Assembly (NCBI GenBank): GCA_905221605.1 | Contig: CAJNDS010002219.1 | Span: 292,501 to 356,500, forward strand | Length of the DNA: 64,000 nt | Reading direction: 5' to 3' | Source of the DNA: Symbiodinium natans | Lineage: Eukaryota; Sar; Dinophyceae; Suessiales; Symbiodiniaceae | Shown: in pieces, positions 1-8,687 of the stretch | Layout of the letters: every line of letters starts with the position of its first letter | Numbering within the stretch: the first letter of the stretch is position 1 | Made by a program: the position numbers and the translations under genes | Notes under the pieces: model-generated | Seen by the model: the letters and a program-made list of their open reading frames with translations, nothing else | Databases searched by the model: none | Told to the model about the DNA's origin: nothing

Positions 1-895
1 TCTGAGGTCTTTTGCAAGGGATCCAGATCCCCAGCCAGGACGCAGCATGCAAGGGCGAAGGCGGCAGCCAGCCCCAAGCCCAAACCTTCGGGTTTTTAAC
101 TTTGAGAAAAACTTGTTGGGAGGTGGCCCCCTGCCTGGGAGGCCTGCCTGGGAGGCCCCTGCCTGGGAGCCTTGCCTGGGGGCCTGAAAAACAGGCCTTG
201 GCCTGAGGTGCCTGCCCTTTCAAGCAAGGGATCCAGATGACGCAGCATCACCAAGGGCGAAGGCGGCAGCCAGCCCCAAGCCCAAACCTTTGGGTTTTTG
301 ACTTTTAAAAGACTCACAAGGCCACCACGACTCCAACAAGGTCCAGCTGCAGCATCAGCGAAAGCGAAGGCAGCAGCAACCGCCCATCCCACCCCTTTGA
401 CTTCAGGCGCGAAGGCGGCAGCCAGCCCAATCCCAAACTGCCCTGGCCTTGGCTGGTCTGAGGCCTTTTGCAAGGGATCCAGATCCCCAGCCATGCAAGG
501 GCGAAGGCGGCAGCCAGCCCCAAGCCCAAACCTTCGGGTTTTTAACTTTGAGAAAAACTTGCTGGGAGGCTGTGGCCCCCTGCCTGGGACTGGATCTCCT
601 GCTTGCGCATTGCCTGAACCCTGCCTGAAAAACAGGCCTTGGCCTGAGGTGCCTGGCCCTTTCAAGCAAGGGATCCAGATGACGCAGCATCACCAAGGGC
701 GAAGGCGGCAGCCAGCCCCAAGCCCAAACCTTTGGGTTTTTGACTTTCAAAAAGACTCACAAGGCCACCACGACTCCAACAAGGTCCAGCTGCAGCAGCA
801 GCGAAAGCAACCGCCCATCCCACCCCTTTGACTTCAGGCGCGATGGCGGCAGCCAGCCCAATCCCAAACCTCTGACCTTTGCTTCTAAACCCAAC
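1..895. repeat. Tandem duplication of a ~450-bp unit
   Basis: Positions 1-456 and 457-895 are two diverged copies of one unit, both opening with TCTGAGG(T/C)CTTTTGCAAGG. Inside them a shorter core, GGCGAAGGCGGCAGCCAGCC followed by AAGCCCAAACC, recurs about six times (near 53, 254, 406, 498, 694 and 835). Several open frames run through on both strands, but they follow the repeat periodicity and are not called as genes. Confidence 0.8.
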
Positions 896-954
896 CAATA
901 AACAAGAGAAAAATAACAAAAGCACGATCAGAGTTCAAAAGAACCCTAAACCCG

Positions 955-1060
955 TAAAGGTTAAGGCGAGGGTGGAGCGCCAGCGGGGGTGGGCTTATGC
1001 AACTCGGGGCGCGCGCCTGGGTGCTTTCAGCACCAGCGCGCCCACTCATTGAGACACCCT
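955..1060. other. Short unique GC-rich piece between telomere-type repeats
   Basis: The piece contains the palindromic GC-rich stretch around GGCGCGCGCC and is bounded by CCCTAAA-type sequence. An open minus frame is present but no splice evidence was found. Confidence 0.4.
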
Positions 1061-1105
1061 AAACCCCAAACCCTAACCCTAAACCCTAAACCCTGAACCC
1101 CAAAC

Positions 1106-1191
1106 CCCAAAAGCCCATGCTGGCCACCTCCAGGCTCCTCAGCTCATCACTCAGGGCCGCCTGGCGCTGCTCCTTGCACGTCTTGCCCAAG
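1106..1191 (-). CDS. Candidate internal exon, helical peptide
   Basis: On the minus strand the piece follows CCCTAAA-type sequence ending CGCTCGAG and is followed by a possible donor GGG|GTTTGG that begins a TTTAGGG-type run. One frame is open through all 86 bp and gives a helical peptide containing KEQRQAALSDELRSLEVA. The function is unknown. A piece this short is often open by chance; the repeat-bounded context and heptad-like composition are the only support. Confidence 0.35.
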
Positions 1192-1202
1192 CTCGAGCGT
1201 TT

Positions 1203-1292
1203 CGGGTTTAGGGTTTCGGGTTTAGGGTTTAGGGTTTAGGGTTTAGGGTTTAGGGTTTAGGGTTTAGGGTTTAGGGTTTAGGGTTTAGGGTT
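1203..1292 (+). repeat. Interstitial telomere-type block (TTTAGGG)n
   Basis: About twelve near-perfect TTTAGGG units on the given strand. Here and below, + means TTTAGGG on the given strand and - means CCCTAAA. Confidence 0.95.
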
Positions 1293-1413
1293 CAGCTTCC
1301 CCACGCCCCAAACCCGCCACCCTCAAAGTCCTCGGCTTCGATGACCATGGGCAGATCCTGGACATCAACCGTTCGGGGAGTAGCTAGATAGTAGAACTTG
1401 TACATTGTACACA

Positions 1414-1419
<6 letters not shown>

Positions 1420-1444
<25 letters not shown>

Positions 1445-1476
1445 TGGTCACCCCCCCCCCTCGACAGACCCCGGAA
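1420..1476. repeat. TA microsatellite, C-run and left copy of a 19-bp inverted motif
   Basis: A (TA)n run is followed by a C-run and CCCTCGACAGACCCCGGAA at 1458-1476. The exact reverse complement, in mirrored order with its own G-run and TA repeat, lies at 4326-4430. The two bracket about 3 kb of repeats. Confidence 0.85.
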
Positions 1477-1529
1477 TTGTATTTCCGATCTGTCCAGGAA
1501 GCGGGGGGGGGGGGGAAGAGCACCACTCC

Positions 1530-2940
1530 AAAATTCCTCGAGTTTCCAAAAATCCGAAACTCCAAAAGAACCCAAGTTTCGGATTTTTGGAAACTCGAGG
1601 AATTTGCTCAAAATCAAAAAAAGCCCAAAATTCCTCGAGTTTCCAGTTTCGGATTTTTGGAAACTCGAGGAATTTGCTCAAAATCCAAAGAAGCCCAAAA
1701 TTCCTCGAGTTTCCAAAAATCCAAAAATCCAAAAATCCCAACCCCAGTTTCGGATTTTTGGAAACTCGAGGAATTTGCTCAAAATCCAAAAAAACCCAAA
1801 ATTCCTCGAGTTTCCAAAATTCCAAAAATCCAAAAATCCCAACCCCAGTTTCGGATTTTTGGAAACTCGAGGAATTTGCTCAAAATCAAAAAAACCCAAA
1901 ATTCCTCGAGTTTCCAAAATTCCCAAAATCCAAAAATTCCACCCCAAGGTTTGGATTTTTAGAAACTCGAGCGGGAGCCTCGAAATCCAACAAAACCCAA
2001 AATTCCTCGAGTTTCCAAAATTCCAAAAATCCAAAAACCCCAACCCCAGTTTCGGATTGTTGGAAACTCGAGGAATTTGCTCAAAATCCAAAAAAAGCAA
2101 ATTCTCGAGTTTCCAAAAATCCGAAACTGGGGTTGGATTTTTGGATTTTTGGAATTTTGGAAACTCGAGGAATTTTGGGTTTTTTTGGATTTTGAGCAAA
2201 TTCCTCGAGTTTCCAAAAATCCGAAACTGGGGTTGGGATTTTTGGATTTTTGATTTTTGGAAACTCGAGGAATTTTGGGTTTTTTTGGATTTTGAGCAAA
2301 TTCCTCGAGTTTCCAAAAATCCGAAACTTGGGTTGGGATTTTTGGATTTTTGGATTTTTGGAAACTCGAGGAATTTTGGGTTTTTTTGGATTTCGAGGCT
2401 CCCGCTCGAGTTTCTAAAAATCCAAACCTTGGGGTGGAATTTTTGGATTTTGGGAATTTTGGAAACTCGAGGAATTTTGGGTTTTTTTGGATTTTGAGCA
2501 AATTCCTCGAGTTTCCAAAAATCCGAAACTGGGGTTGGGATTTTTGGATTTTTGGAATTTTGGAAACTCGAGGAATTTTGGGTTTTTTTGGATTTTGAGC
2601 AAATTCCTCGAGTTTCCAAAAATCCGAAACTTGGGTTGGGATTTTTGGATTTTTGGAAACTCAGGTTTTGGTGAGATTCTTTTAGGGGTTCTACACTCAT
2701 GAGAAATATGAAATTGGAAACTCGAGCGGGAGCCTCAAAATCAAAAAATCGAGCAAATTCCTCGAGTTTCCAAAATTCCAAACCTTGGGGTGGATTTTTT
2801 TGGATTTTTGGAATTTTGGAAACTCGAGGAATTTGCTCGATTTTTGGATTTTGAGGCTCCCGCTCGAGTTTCCAAAAATCCAAACCTTTGGGGTGGATGT
2901 TTGGATGTTTGGATTTTTGGATTTTTAGAAACTGGATTTT
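1530..2940. repeat. Large inverted satellite array (CTCGAG-containing unit, ~110 bp)
   Basis: Units containing AATTCCTCGAGTTTCC, AAAAATCC runs and CCCAACCCCAGTTTCGG repeat in one orientation up to about 2100 and then in reverse complement to about 2940, so the region is a ~1.4-kb imperfect inverted repeat. Marker variants mirror each other: the CGAGCGGGAGCCTCG variant near 1968 matches CGAGGCTCCCGCTCG near 2393. Long ORFs exist on both strands (up to 401 codons) because the unit lacks stops; they are repeat translations, not genes. Confidence 0.9.
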
Positions 2941-2944
2941 TGAT

Positions 2945-4140
2945 AAGAGTTTTTCAGGGGTTCTTATATGATTCCTTATTATGTTTTAGGCTGCCTATTA
3001 AATTTAATAATTCTCCTGTTCACTTTAACGGGAGTCCTTATTTACTTAACAAGACTCCTAATCATTTTACTAGTATTCTAAGTGATTTTCAATGGCAATG
3101 GGATTCCTGTATTTGTTTAATGGGGTTCGTATTAGATTTTAAAGGATGCCTGTTAAAGGACTTTATTGGGTTTAATATTGATTCCTATTCATTTTAATCA
3201 AATGCCAAATAATTGAAATACGATTCTGAGTAATTGTAATAACATTCTTCTTCCTAGTTAGTGTTAATAAAAGTCTTAGAAATTTAAAAAGCTTCATAAC
3301 AAATTTTATACATATTCCTATTAATTTCAATAGGCTTCTTATTCATTTTCATAAGATGTCTTACAATTTCTAATTGGGTTCCTTTTGCTTTGACAAGCTT
3401 CCTATGCATTTAAAAAGGCTTCTGATTAATTGGAATAGGCTTCGTATTCATTTTAACAGGGTTGCTCATTCATGTTGACAGGATTCCTAATAATGTTCAT
3501 AGGATTCCTACTAGATTCCACAGTGCTCCGATTATATCTTTAAATCCTGTTCCCTATTCATTTCAATTGGACTCGAAGTAATGTTATTGTAACTCTCATT
3601 TGTTTTTTTTAGCAATCCTGTTAATTAAATGCTTTAATAGTGTTTATTATCATTCTAACAGTACGACTCTTAGTGTTTTAAGTTTTGGAGGGTCCACATT
3701 ACTTTTTTTATAGAATTTTATTGGCTCCTCTGAATCCTTTAAAAGGATTCATCTTCATGTTACACGGATTCCTGTTACTCTTAAAGAGAATTCATAGATT
3801 CTTTTGTAGGGTTCCTATTAATTTTAATAGCATTCCTATGCATTCAAAAGGGTTCCTATTCATTTGAATGGCCTTCCTATGGTTCCTCTGAATTTAGGAC
3901 GCCAAGAAATTTGAATAGGAGCTTCTACGTATTTCAACCAGGTTCTTATTAATTGTACTAGGATTCTTACTAAGTTTTCAAAAAAGACTCGTCTTAATTT
4001 CAATAGGGTTCTCATTCATTTTAATGGGGTTCCTATTGATTTAAATAGGATTCCTATTGAACTCATACGAAGCCTATGAATCCTAATAAACTTAATAGGA
4101 ACCCAAGTAAAACTAAGAGCAACCTTATTAAAATTAATAG
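2945..4140. repeat. AT-rich degenerate array, ~30-bp period
   Basis: The segment repeats a loose consensus of GGATTCCTATT followed by AATTTTAATA about every 28-32 bp, with many substitutions. Base composition is sharply more AT-rich than the flanks. No credible coding frame was seen. Confidence 0.75.
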
Positions 4141-4325
4141 CAATCCACGATGTCGAGCAAATTGTTCAGGTCCTTACAGCATGCGTCCTTCTCACATCTG
4201 TCTGCATCTTTCATTGCGAACACAAAGCCGTACTAATCGAAAAAAATATGCTCTATTGTGTGTTAACGTGTCTGGCTACTGTGTGCAGCTATGCTGTCCG
4301 TCGCGCCCTCAGCCTTTTTTTTCGC

Positions 4326-4430
4326 TTCCGGGGTCTGTCGAGGGGGGGGGGGGGGGAGCATATATATATACATATATATATATATACATATGTATATACA
4401 TACATGCATATATATATATATATATATAAT
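4326..4430. repeat. Right copy of the inverted motif with G-run and TA microsatellite
   Basis: TTCCGGGGTCTGTCGAGGG at 4326-4344 is the exact reverse complement of 1458-1476. A G-run and a (TA)n/(CATATA)n tract follow. Confidence 0.85.
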
Positions 4431-4840
4431 ACTTGAATCATATGTCCTATTCAAGATGTACTATGTATATATTGTATATGATATAAACCGTGTTATATGG
4501 TAAAGGCGATTGATTTATGCTATTAAACTAGGTCATAATACCCGAGTTCGGAGCCCAGCTGGACCCTTGTTTGACCCAACCCTCCCTACATGAACTCACG
4601 ATGGATGGAGTCGGCCTCAAAAACTCCGAACCTCTCCCAAAACTGATGCCAAGAGATTTCTCATCCATGCGCGAGACTCGAGAACCTTTCGTTACAGGGT
4701 TCTTAAGGGGGGAGGTTTCAAGGGGGGGGTCTGTAACCCAAGGTTCCCTACTACTCCCCGCTACTCCCTAAGGCTCCCTAAGCTTCCCTTAAGGTTCCCT
4801 AGGTACCCACCCCCCATGAAAAAACCCTCCCTTAAGGACC
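4431..4840. other. Non-coding stretch with small C-rich repeats
   Basis: Nothing gene-like is seen. Near 4740-4800 a short unit resembling GGTTCCCTA(A/C) recurs several times and resembles the ends of the inverted element at 49845-49997. Confidence 0.4.
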
Positions 4841-4843
4841 CTA

Positions 4844-4982
4844 CTTGGAGGTTCATGGCACTTATTCACCAACTAGAACTGCACTTACAACGGCACTTTT
4901 ACCATATTAGGGCACTTAAGGGGCTTCTAAGTGGGTTGTAAGTACCGCTATAATTGGTTCATAAGTACCATGAACCTCCAAG
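4844..4982. mobile_element. Family-1 inverted-repeat element (MITE/introner-like)
   Basis: The element is palindromic with terminal inverted repeats CTTGGAGGTTCATGG. The flanks are TA on the left and CA on the right, suggesting a TA target duplication. The interior matches copies at 19681 and 27402. It abuts a minus-strand open segment at 4983-5201. The termini read G|GTTCATGG and CCATGAACCTCCAAG| on either strand, so they carry GT...AG. Confidence 0.85.
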
Positions 4983-5201
4983 CATAACTCCGGCCCATCG
5001 CCTCATGCTCCTTCCTGCGCTGCCTTCGCGCTTCTGCCGCCGCCTGTCGGCAAAGTCTGGCTTGGACATGCAAGTCGAGGTTGAAGACGTCGGGCTCATG
5101 CCTCTGCTTTTCTGGGATCATCGTGTAAATTCCAGTTCCAGGATCATGTGTGTAGGAGCTCCCATTGACCCGTGGCCATACCCCGATTTCAACCCTCAAC
5201 C
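4983..5201 (-). CDS. Candidate exon, Arg/Ala-rich helical C-terminal part
   Basis: A 72-codon minus-strand frame begins directly after a strong acceptor (AGCCCCTCCCCAG|G) and stays open until the family-1 element. The peptide starts VEIGVWPRVNGSSYTHD and ends in a basic helix containing RQAAAEARRQRRKEHEAM. The frame continues into the element end, where TTGGAG|GTTCAT could serve as a donor. The protein is not recognised. The length and the acceptor make this one of the better pieces. Confidence 0.45.
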
Positions 5202-5274
5202 CTGGGGAGGGGCTGATGGACCGAAAGCTTCGTACTCTTGAGCAGGTGCTTCAGACGCCTGACGTGTGAAGCAC

Positions 5275-5376
5275 TCAAGATGGGCATTTCCCACAATAGA
5301 AATACCCCTTTTATACCCCCAAAGAGCGTATCAAAGGGACCCCCGAAAGGGGTTCCCCTGTTCTCCGAAACCCCCA
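5275..5376. repeat. Family-5 inverted-repeat element (degenerate)
   Basis: A degenerate palindromic segment with TACCCCTTTTATACCCC and a CCCCGAAAGGGG core. Related segments lie at 20155-20216, 27237-27345, 28063-28212, 37463-37560, 52642-52735 and 57890-57990. Confidence 0.5.
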
Positions 5377-5444
5377 TAATTATGTCTGAAGACCCTAAAC
5401 CCTGAACCCTAAACCCGAAACCCTGAACCCGAAACACCCCCCAC

Positions 5445-5496
5445 CTCCGCGCGTTGCTCGCGTATCTCGTCCTGAAGTGCCGCCAGCGTTGCCTCG
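5445..5496 (-). CDS. Candidate internal exon, coiled-coil
   Basis: On the minus strand the acceptor ...CTAATAGCCAAG| (with a branch-like CTAAT) precedes a 52-bp frame encoding EATLAALQDEIREQRAE, a clear amphipathic helix. It ends at GCGGAG|GTGGGG. TTTCGGG/TTTAGGG-type repeat follows in the putative intron. Confidence 0.45.
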
Positions 5497-5514
5497 CTTG
5501 GCTATTAGTAATTT

Positions 5515-6120
5515 AGCCACCCGCAAGCACCACTATTGTGTAATTAAAGCATACAAATGATAGATACAAATAGCGGATAGCATCTCATCTTAAAAGAAAT
5601 TCTTGAGTATAAATACGTCATATACTATGTGCGGTCCACAGATAATAGAAGACGGGGAGTAGATAGCCTGTAACCGAAAATACAAGATGGTCCATATAAA
5701 TCAAGTTTTGCACTAAGGATATAGGCTGCATGGTATCTACTAAATTCTCTAGACTGTACACTGTATATTATATTCTGCAAACCGTTTGATGGATGCTATA
5801 TCCTTTGTACTGAACTATAGAGCATAGAACGTAGTAGATGGAGAATAGAATATACTCTACATGCTGCATACGGCAATAGATCTGATATGTTCAACGAATC
5901 ATGGCTTCGTCCGAGGTATGATTGTCAACATACGAAACTAGATACTTAATGTGTGAAATGCAGAATATAAAGTAAACACCTATAGCAGACAACATTTGAT
6001 CTTTGCATGTTAAATGAGAACTAACGAAACAGATACTTTGATAGATAGGTCGATAAGTCATAGCCCACACCGAAACATCAAAAACAAAGGACAGGGGAAA
6101 AAAAAGCCATGTCATGCCAC
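5515..6120. other. AT-rich unique stretch, no gene seen
   Basis: About 600 bp lack telomere repeat and any persuasive frame. The one 74-codon minus ORF is low-complexity and unsupported. Confidence 0.5.
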
Positions 6121-6141
6121 AGGTCGATCACCGCAAGCCCG

Positions 6142-6373
6142 ACCCTAAACCACAAACCCCTAAACCCTAAACCCTAAACCGCCAAAGCCCTAAGCCCCTA
6201 AACCCTCAAAATCCCCTAACCCTAAACCCTAAACCCTAAACCCTAAACCCTAAACCCTAAACCCTAAACCCGCCATAAGCCCCTCCTCAAAAATTCCCTG
6301 AACCCTGAATCCCTAATTAAGCCCTAAACCCTAAACCCTAAACCCCTGAACCCCTGAAACCCCTAAACCCTCA
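6142..6373 (-). repeat. Interstitial telomere-type block (CCCTAAA)n
   Basis: A long CCCTAAA array with variants (CCGCCAAAGCCC, CCCCTGAA) at both ends. Confidence 0.9.
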
Positions 6374-6375
6374 AC

Positions 6376-6455
6376 GGAGCCTCCAGTCGACTCGGCGCGA
6401 CCTCTCGCCGCAGGGGCGCGCGCCGCGACTCGGCGGCTTTCAGCCCGCGCTGGGC
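6376..6455 (-). CDS. Candidate internal exon, Arg/Ala-rich helix
   Basis: Minus strand: CCCTAAACCCGCTCTCCAG| is a strong acceptor directly after telomere repeat, and the exon ends at GGCTCC|GTTGAGGG leading into TTTAGGG repeat. The 80-bp frame encodes AQRGLKAAESRRAPLRREVA and a short continuation. Both intron ends are built from telomere-type sequence. Confidence 0.5.
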
Positions 6456-6465
6456 CTGGAGAGCG

Positions 6466-7165
6466 GGTTTAGGGTTTAGGGTTTAGGGCTTAGGGTTTAG
6501 GGTCTAGGGTTTAGGGTTAGGGTTTTAGGGTTTTAGGGTTTTAGGGTTTTAGGGTTTTAGGGTTTTAGGGTTTAGGGTTTGTGGGTTTTAGGGTTTAGGG
6601 CTTAGGGTTTAGGGTCTAGGGTTTAGGGTTTAGGGTTTTAGGGTTTTAGGGTTTTAGGGTTTTAGGGTTCTAGGGTTTAGGGTTTAGGGTTTAGGGTTTG
6701 TGGGTTTTAGGGTTTAGGGTTTTAGGGTTTTAGGCTTTAGGGTTTAGGGGTTTAGGGTTTGTGGGTTTAGGGGTTTAGGGGTTTAGGGGTTTAGGGGTTT
6801 AGGGGTTTAGGGGTTTAGAGGTTTAGGGGTTTAGGGGTTTAGGGGTTTAGGGGTTAGGGTTTAGGGTTTTGGGTTTCGGTTGTAGGGTGTAGGGTTTAGG
6901 GCTTCGGGTTTGGGGTTTAGGGTTCAGGGTTTAGGGTTTGGGGTCTAGGGTTTCGGGTTTAGGGTCTCGCATTCTAAGGTCTAGGGCTCCGGGGCCTGTA
7001 AGGCTTTGGGGATTCGGGTCCAGGGCTTTGTTCTCTAGTGTTTAGGGTGTCGGCTCAGGGTTTAGGGTTTGGGGGCTTGGGGGTTTCTGGTTCCGGGTTT
7101 AGGGTTTGTAACTAGGGTTTAGGGTTTAGGGTATAGGGTGTAGCGTTTGGGGCTTGGGGGCTTGA
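6466..7165 (+). repeat. Long degenerate telomere-type block (TTTAGGG)n
   Basis: About 700 bp of TTTAGGG with TTTTAGGG and TTTAGGGG variant runs, becoming degenerate after about 6850. Confidence 0.95.
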
Positions 7166-7326
7166 AGTTCAGGCTGTGTCGCCCGCGCAGCAAGCAGAAG
7201 CAAGCTCTATGTCAAAGTGGCGCTCCAACACAGAGGTGAAGGGTGTGTTGCAGGGAGGCGACAGCCAAGAATGGCGTGTTCCAAAACCCCTGGCGCGGGG
7301 GTCCGCCCAACTTGATCCGGCTTCGG

Positions 7327-7475
7327 GCCCTAAACCCTAAACCCTAAACCCTAAACCCTAAACTCTAAACTCTAAACCCTAAACCCCCTAAACCCTAAAC
7401 CCTAAACCCTAAACCCTAAACCCTAAACCCTAAACCCAAAACCCTAAACCCTAAACCCTAAACCCTAAACCCAAA
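7327..7475 (-). repeat. Interstitial telomere-type block (CCCTAAA)n
   Basis: Near-perfect CCCTAAA units with a few CCCAAAA variants. Confidence 0.95.
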
Positions 7476-7679
7476 CTTCCCACTCCGTAAAATATTTCCC
7501 GACTTGACCTTTGCCGATGGTGGCTTTGCGATCCGGAACTTCGAGGCCCTTTTGCCCTCACAAGGATTCCCTAAACCCCTAAACCCTAAACCCTAAACCC
7601 TAAAGCCCCCCCCCCCCGAGCGGCCTGCGAAGACGATCCTTTTAAACTTCACAAAAGGCTGTTTTTTCTCCTAAACCCT

Positions 7680-7799
7680 GAGGCCCTAAACTGTAAACCT
7701 AAACCCTAAACCCAAAACCCAAAACCCAAAACCCTAAACCCTAAACCCTAAACCCTAAACCCTAAACCCTAAACCCTAAACCCTAAACCCTAAACCCTA
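7680..7799 (-). repeat. Interstitial telomere-type block (CCCTAAA)n
   Basis: Perfect CCCTAAA run to the edge of the exon-like piece at 7801. Confidence 0.95.
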
Positions 7800-7800
7800 C

Positions 7801-7898
7801 CTCCCAACAAAGAAGGAGAATCGCCTCAGCGAGCTCAGCCTCCGCAGCACGTGCAGCTCGGGCGTCCTCCCGGCGCGCCCGGAAGACTTCCTGGTCGT
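7801..7898 (-). CDS. Candidate internal exon, coiled-coil
   Basis: Minus strand: acceptor CCCGAAG|, 98-bp frame open in one phase, donor TGGGAG|GTAGGG directly into TTTAGGG repeat. The peptide is an acidic/basic alanine-rich helix containing RARREDARAARAAEAELAEA. Composition and splice sites agree, but no family is recognised. Confidence 0.5.
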
Positions 7899-7904
7899 CT
7901 TCGG

Positions 7905-8022
7905 GTTCAGGGTTTTTAGGGTTTCGGGTTTAGGGTTTCGGGTTTAGGGTTAGGGTTTAGGGTTTCGGGTTTAGGGTTTAGGGTTTCGGGTTTAGGGTCT
8001 AGGGTTTAGGGTTTAGGGCTTA
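7905..8022 (+). repeat. Interstitial telomere-type block (TTTAGGG)n with TTTCGGG variants
   Basis: TTTAGGG and TTTCGGG units in roughly alternating order. Confidence 0.9.
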
Positions 8023-8301
8023 CCCCTCCCCAACATTCAGAAAGTATTGGCCGGACCCCCTCACAAAAACACCAAGATATTTGAGATTGGATTTGAGCGC
8101 TGTCCAAGACCTAAATATCAAACCAAACTCATCTGACTTCATCTGAATTTCAACAGAAACCAATGCCACGTTTAGGCCAACCCCCTAGTACAAGAAACTC
8201 TGACCACGGAATCCGGATCTCTATATTACAGGTGGGAGGGTTTGCGACGATATTCGGGCTGCATTTCCAAACCCAATACCTCTTGAGAAAAAGACAGAGT
8301 T
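8023..8301. other. Unique non-coding stretch upstream of the LTR element
   Basis: About 280 bp without repeats or a convincing frame. It ends at a short CCCTAAA run that is the element's target. Confidence 0.5.
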
Positions 8302-8329
8302 ACCTAAACCCTAAACCCTAAACCCTAAA

Positions 8330-8334
8330 CCCTA
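8330..8334 (+). other. Target-site duplication, left copy (CCCTA)
   Basis: CCCTA abuts the left LTR and is repeated at 17181-17185. Because the target is a tandem repeat the exact duplication length is ambiguous. Confidence 0.75.
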
Positions 8335-8621
8335 TGCGGAGCTGCAATTGGTATTGTAGAAAGGAGTTAGTGTTGGAAGTTGGAAGGGTTAATGAACCCG
8401 GTAATCGTATTTGGCTCAAGATGGGCTTGAACAGAAAGCCACAAGTTCAAAAAGAAGTGCCTGGGTTCTTAGGGTTTGGTAAGGGTGTGGATTCCTTCCC
8501 CCTTTCCTTCCCCCCTGGGTTGCTCTTATCCGTGTTCTTGTTTGTTTCTTGGTTCGATCTGGGAAATATAAGTTCAGGGCGATTAGGGGAGTTGATTTCC
8601 TTCCTTGGTTGTCCCCCCGTA
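8335..8621 (+). repeat. 5' LTR
   Basis: 287 bp, TG...TA. It contains an A/T-rich AAATATAAG at about 8564-8572 and a spliced-leader-like end at 8398-8420. Two substitutions distinguish it from the 3' LTR: AAGAAG/AAGTAG and TTGTTT/TTGGTT. Confidence 0.92.
8398..8420 (+). promoter_or_regulatory. Spliced-leader-like sequence inside the LTR
   Basis: The last 11 bases, TTTGGCTCAAG, equal the 3' end of the dinoflagellate spliced leader, and the preceding CCGGTAATCGTA is a loose match to the rest. The 3' LTR has the same copy at 16957-16979. A relic of trans-splicing is an inference. Confidence 0.4.
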
Positions 8622-8634
8622 GGTTATGAGCCCA
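8622..8634 (+). promoter_or_regulatory. Putative primer-binding site, half-tRNA type
   Basis: GGTTATGAGCCCA immediately follows the LTR. Its reverse complement, TGGGCTCATAACC, has the form of an initiator tRNA-Met anticodon arm: GGG stem, CU-CAU-AA loop, CC. This is how copia of Drosophila is primed, by the 5' half of tRNA-iMet cut in the anticodon loop. A normal TGG (CCA-complementary) site is absent. Confidence 0.65.
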
Positions 8635-8687
8635 AATTAGGTTCCCTGCGGTTAAGTGTTCTTTCAAGGTTTTGGGATCAAGAAGCA

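Noticed and set aside
1398-2883. Long ORFs (up to 401 codons) rich in NPKFLEF and FGFLETRG phrases on both strands
   Set aside because: They are translations of the inverted CTCGAG satellite. The same DNA is open on the opposite strand and the peptides follow the repeat period.
8334-8687. Upstream extension of the big ORF to an ATG at 8334
   Set aside because: That ATG borrows its A from the target duplication and lies in the LTR. The first ATG after the primer site (8688) is more plausible, and the LTR stretch is repeated at the 3' end as non-coding DNA.
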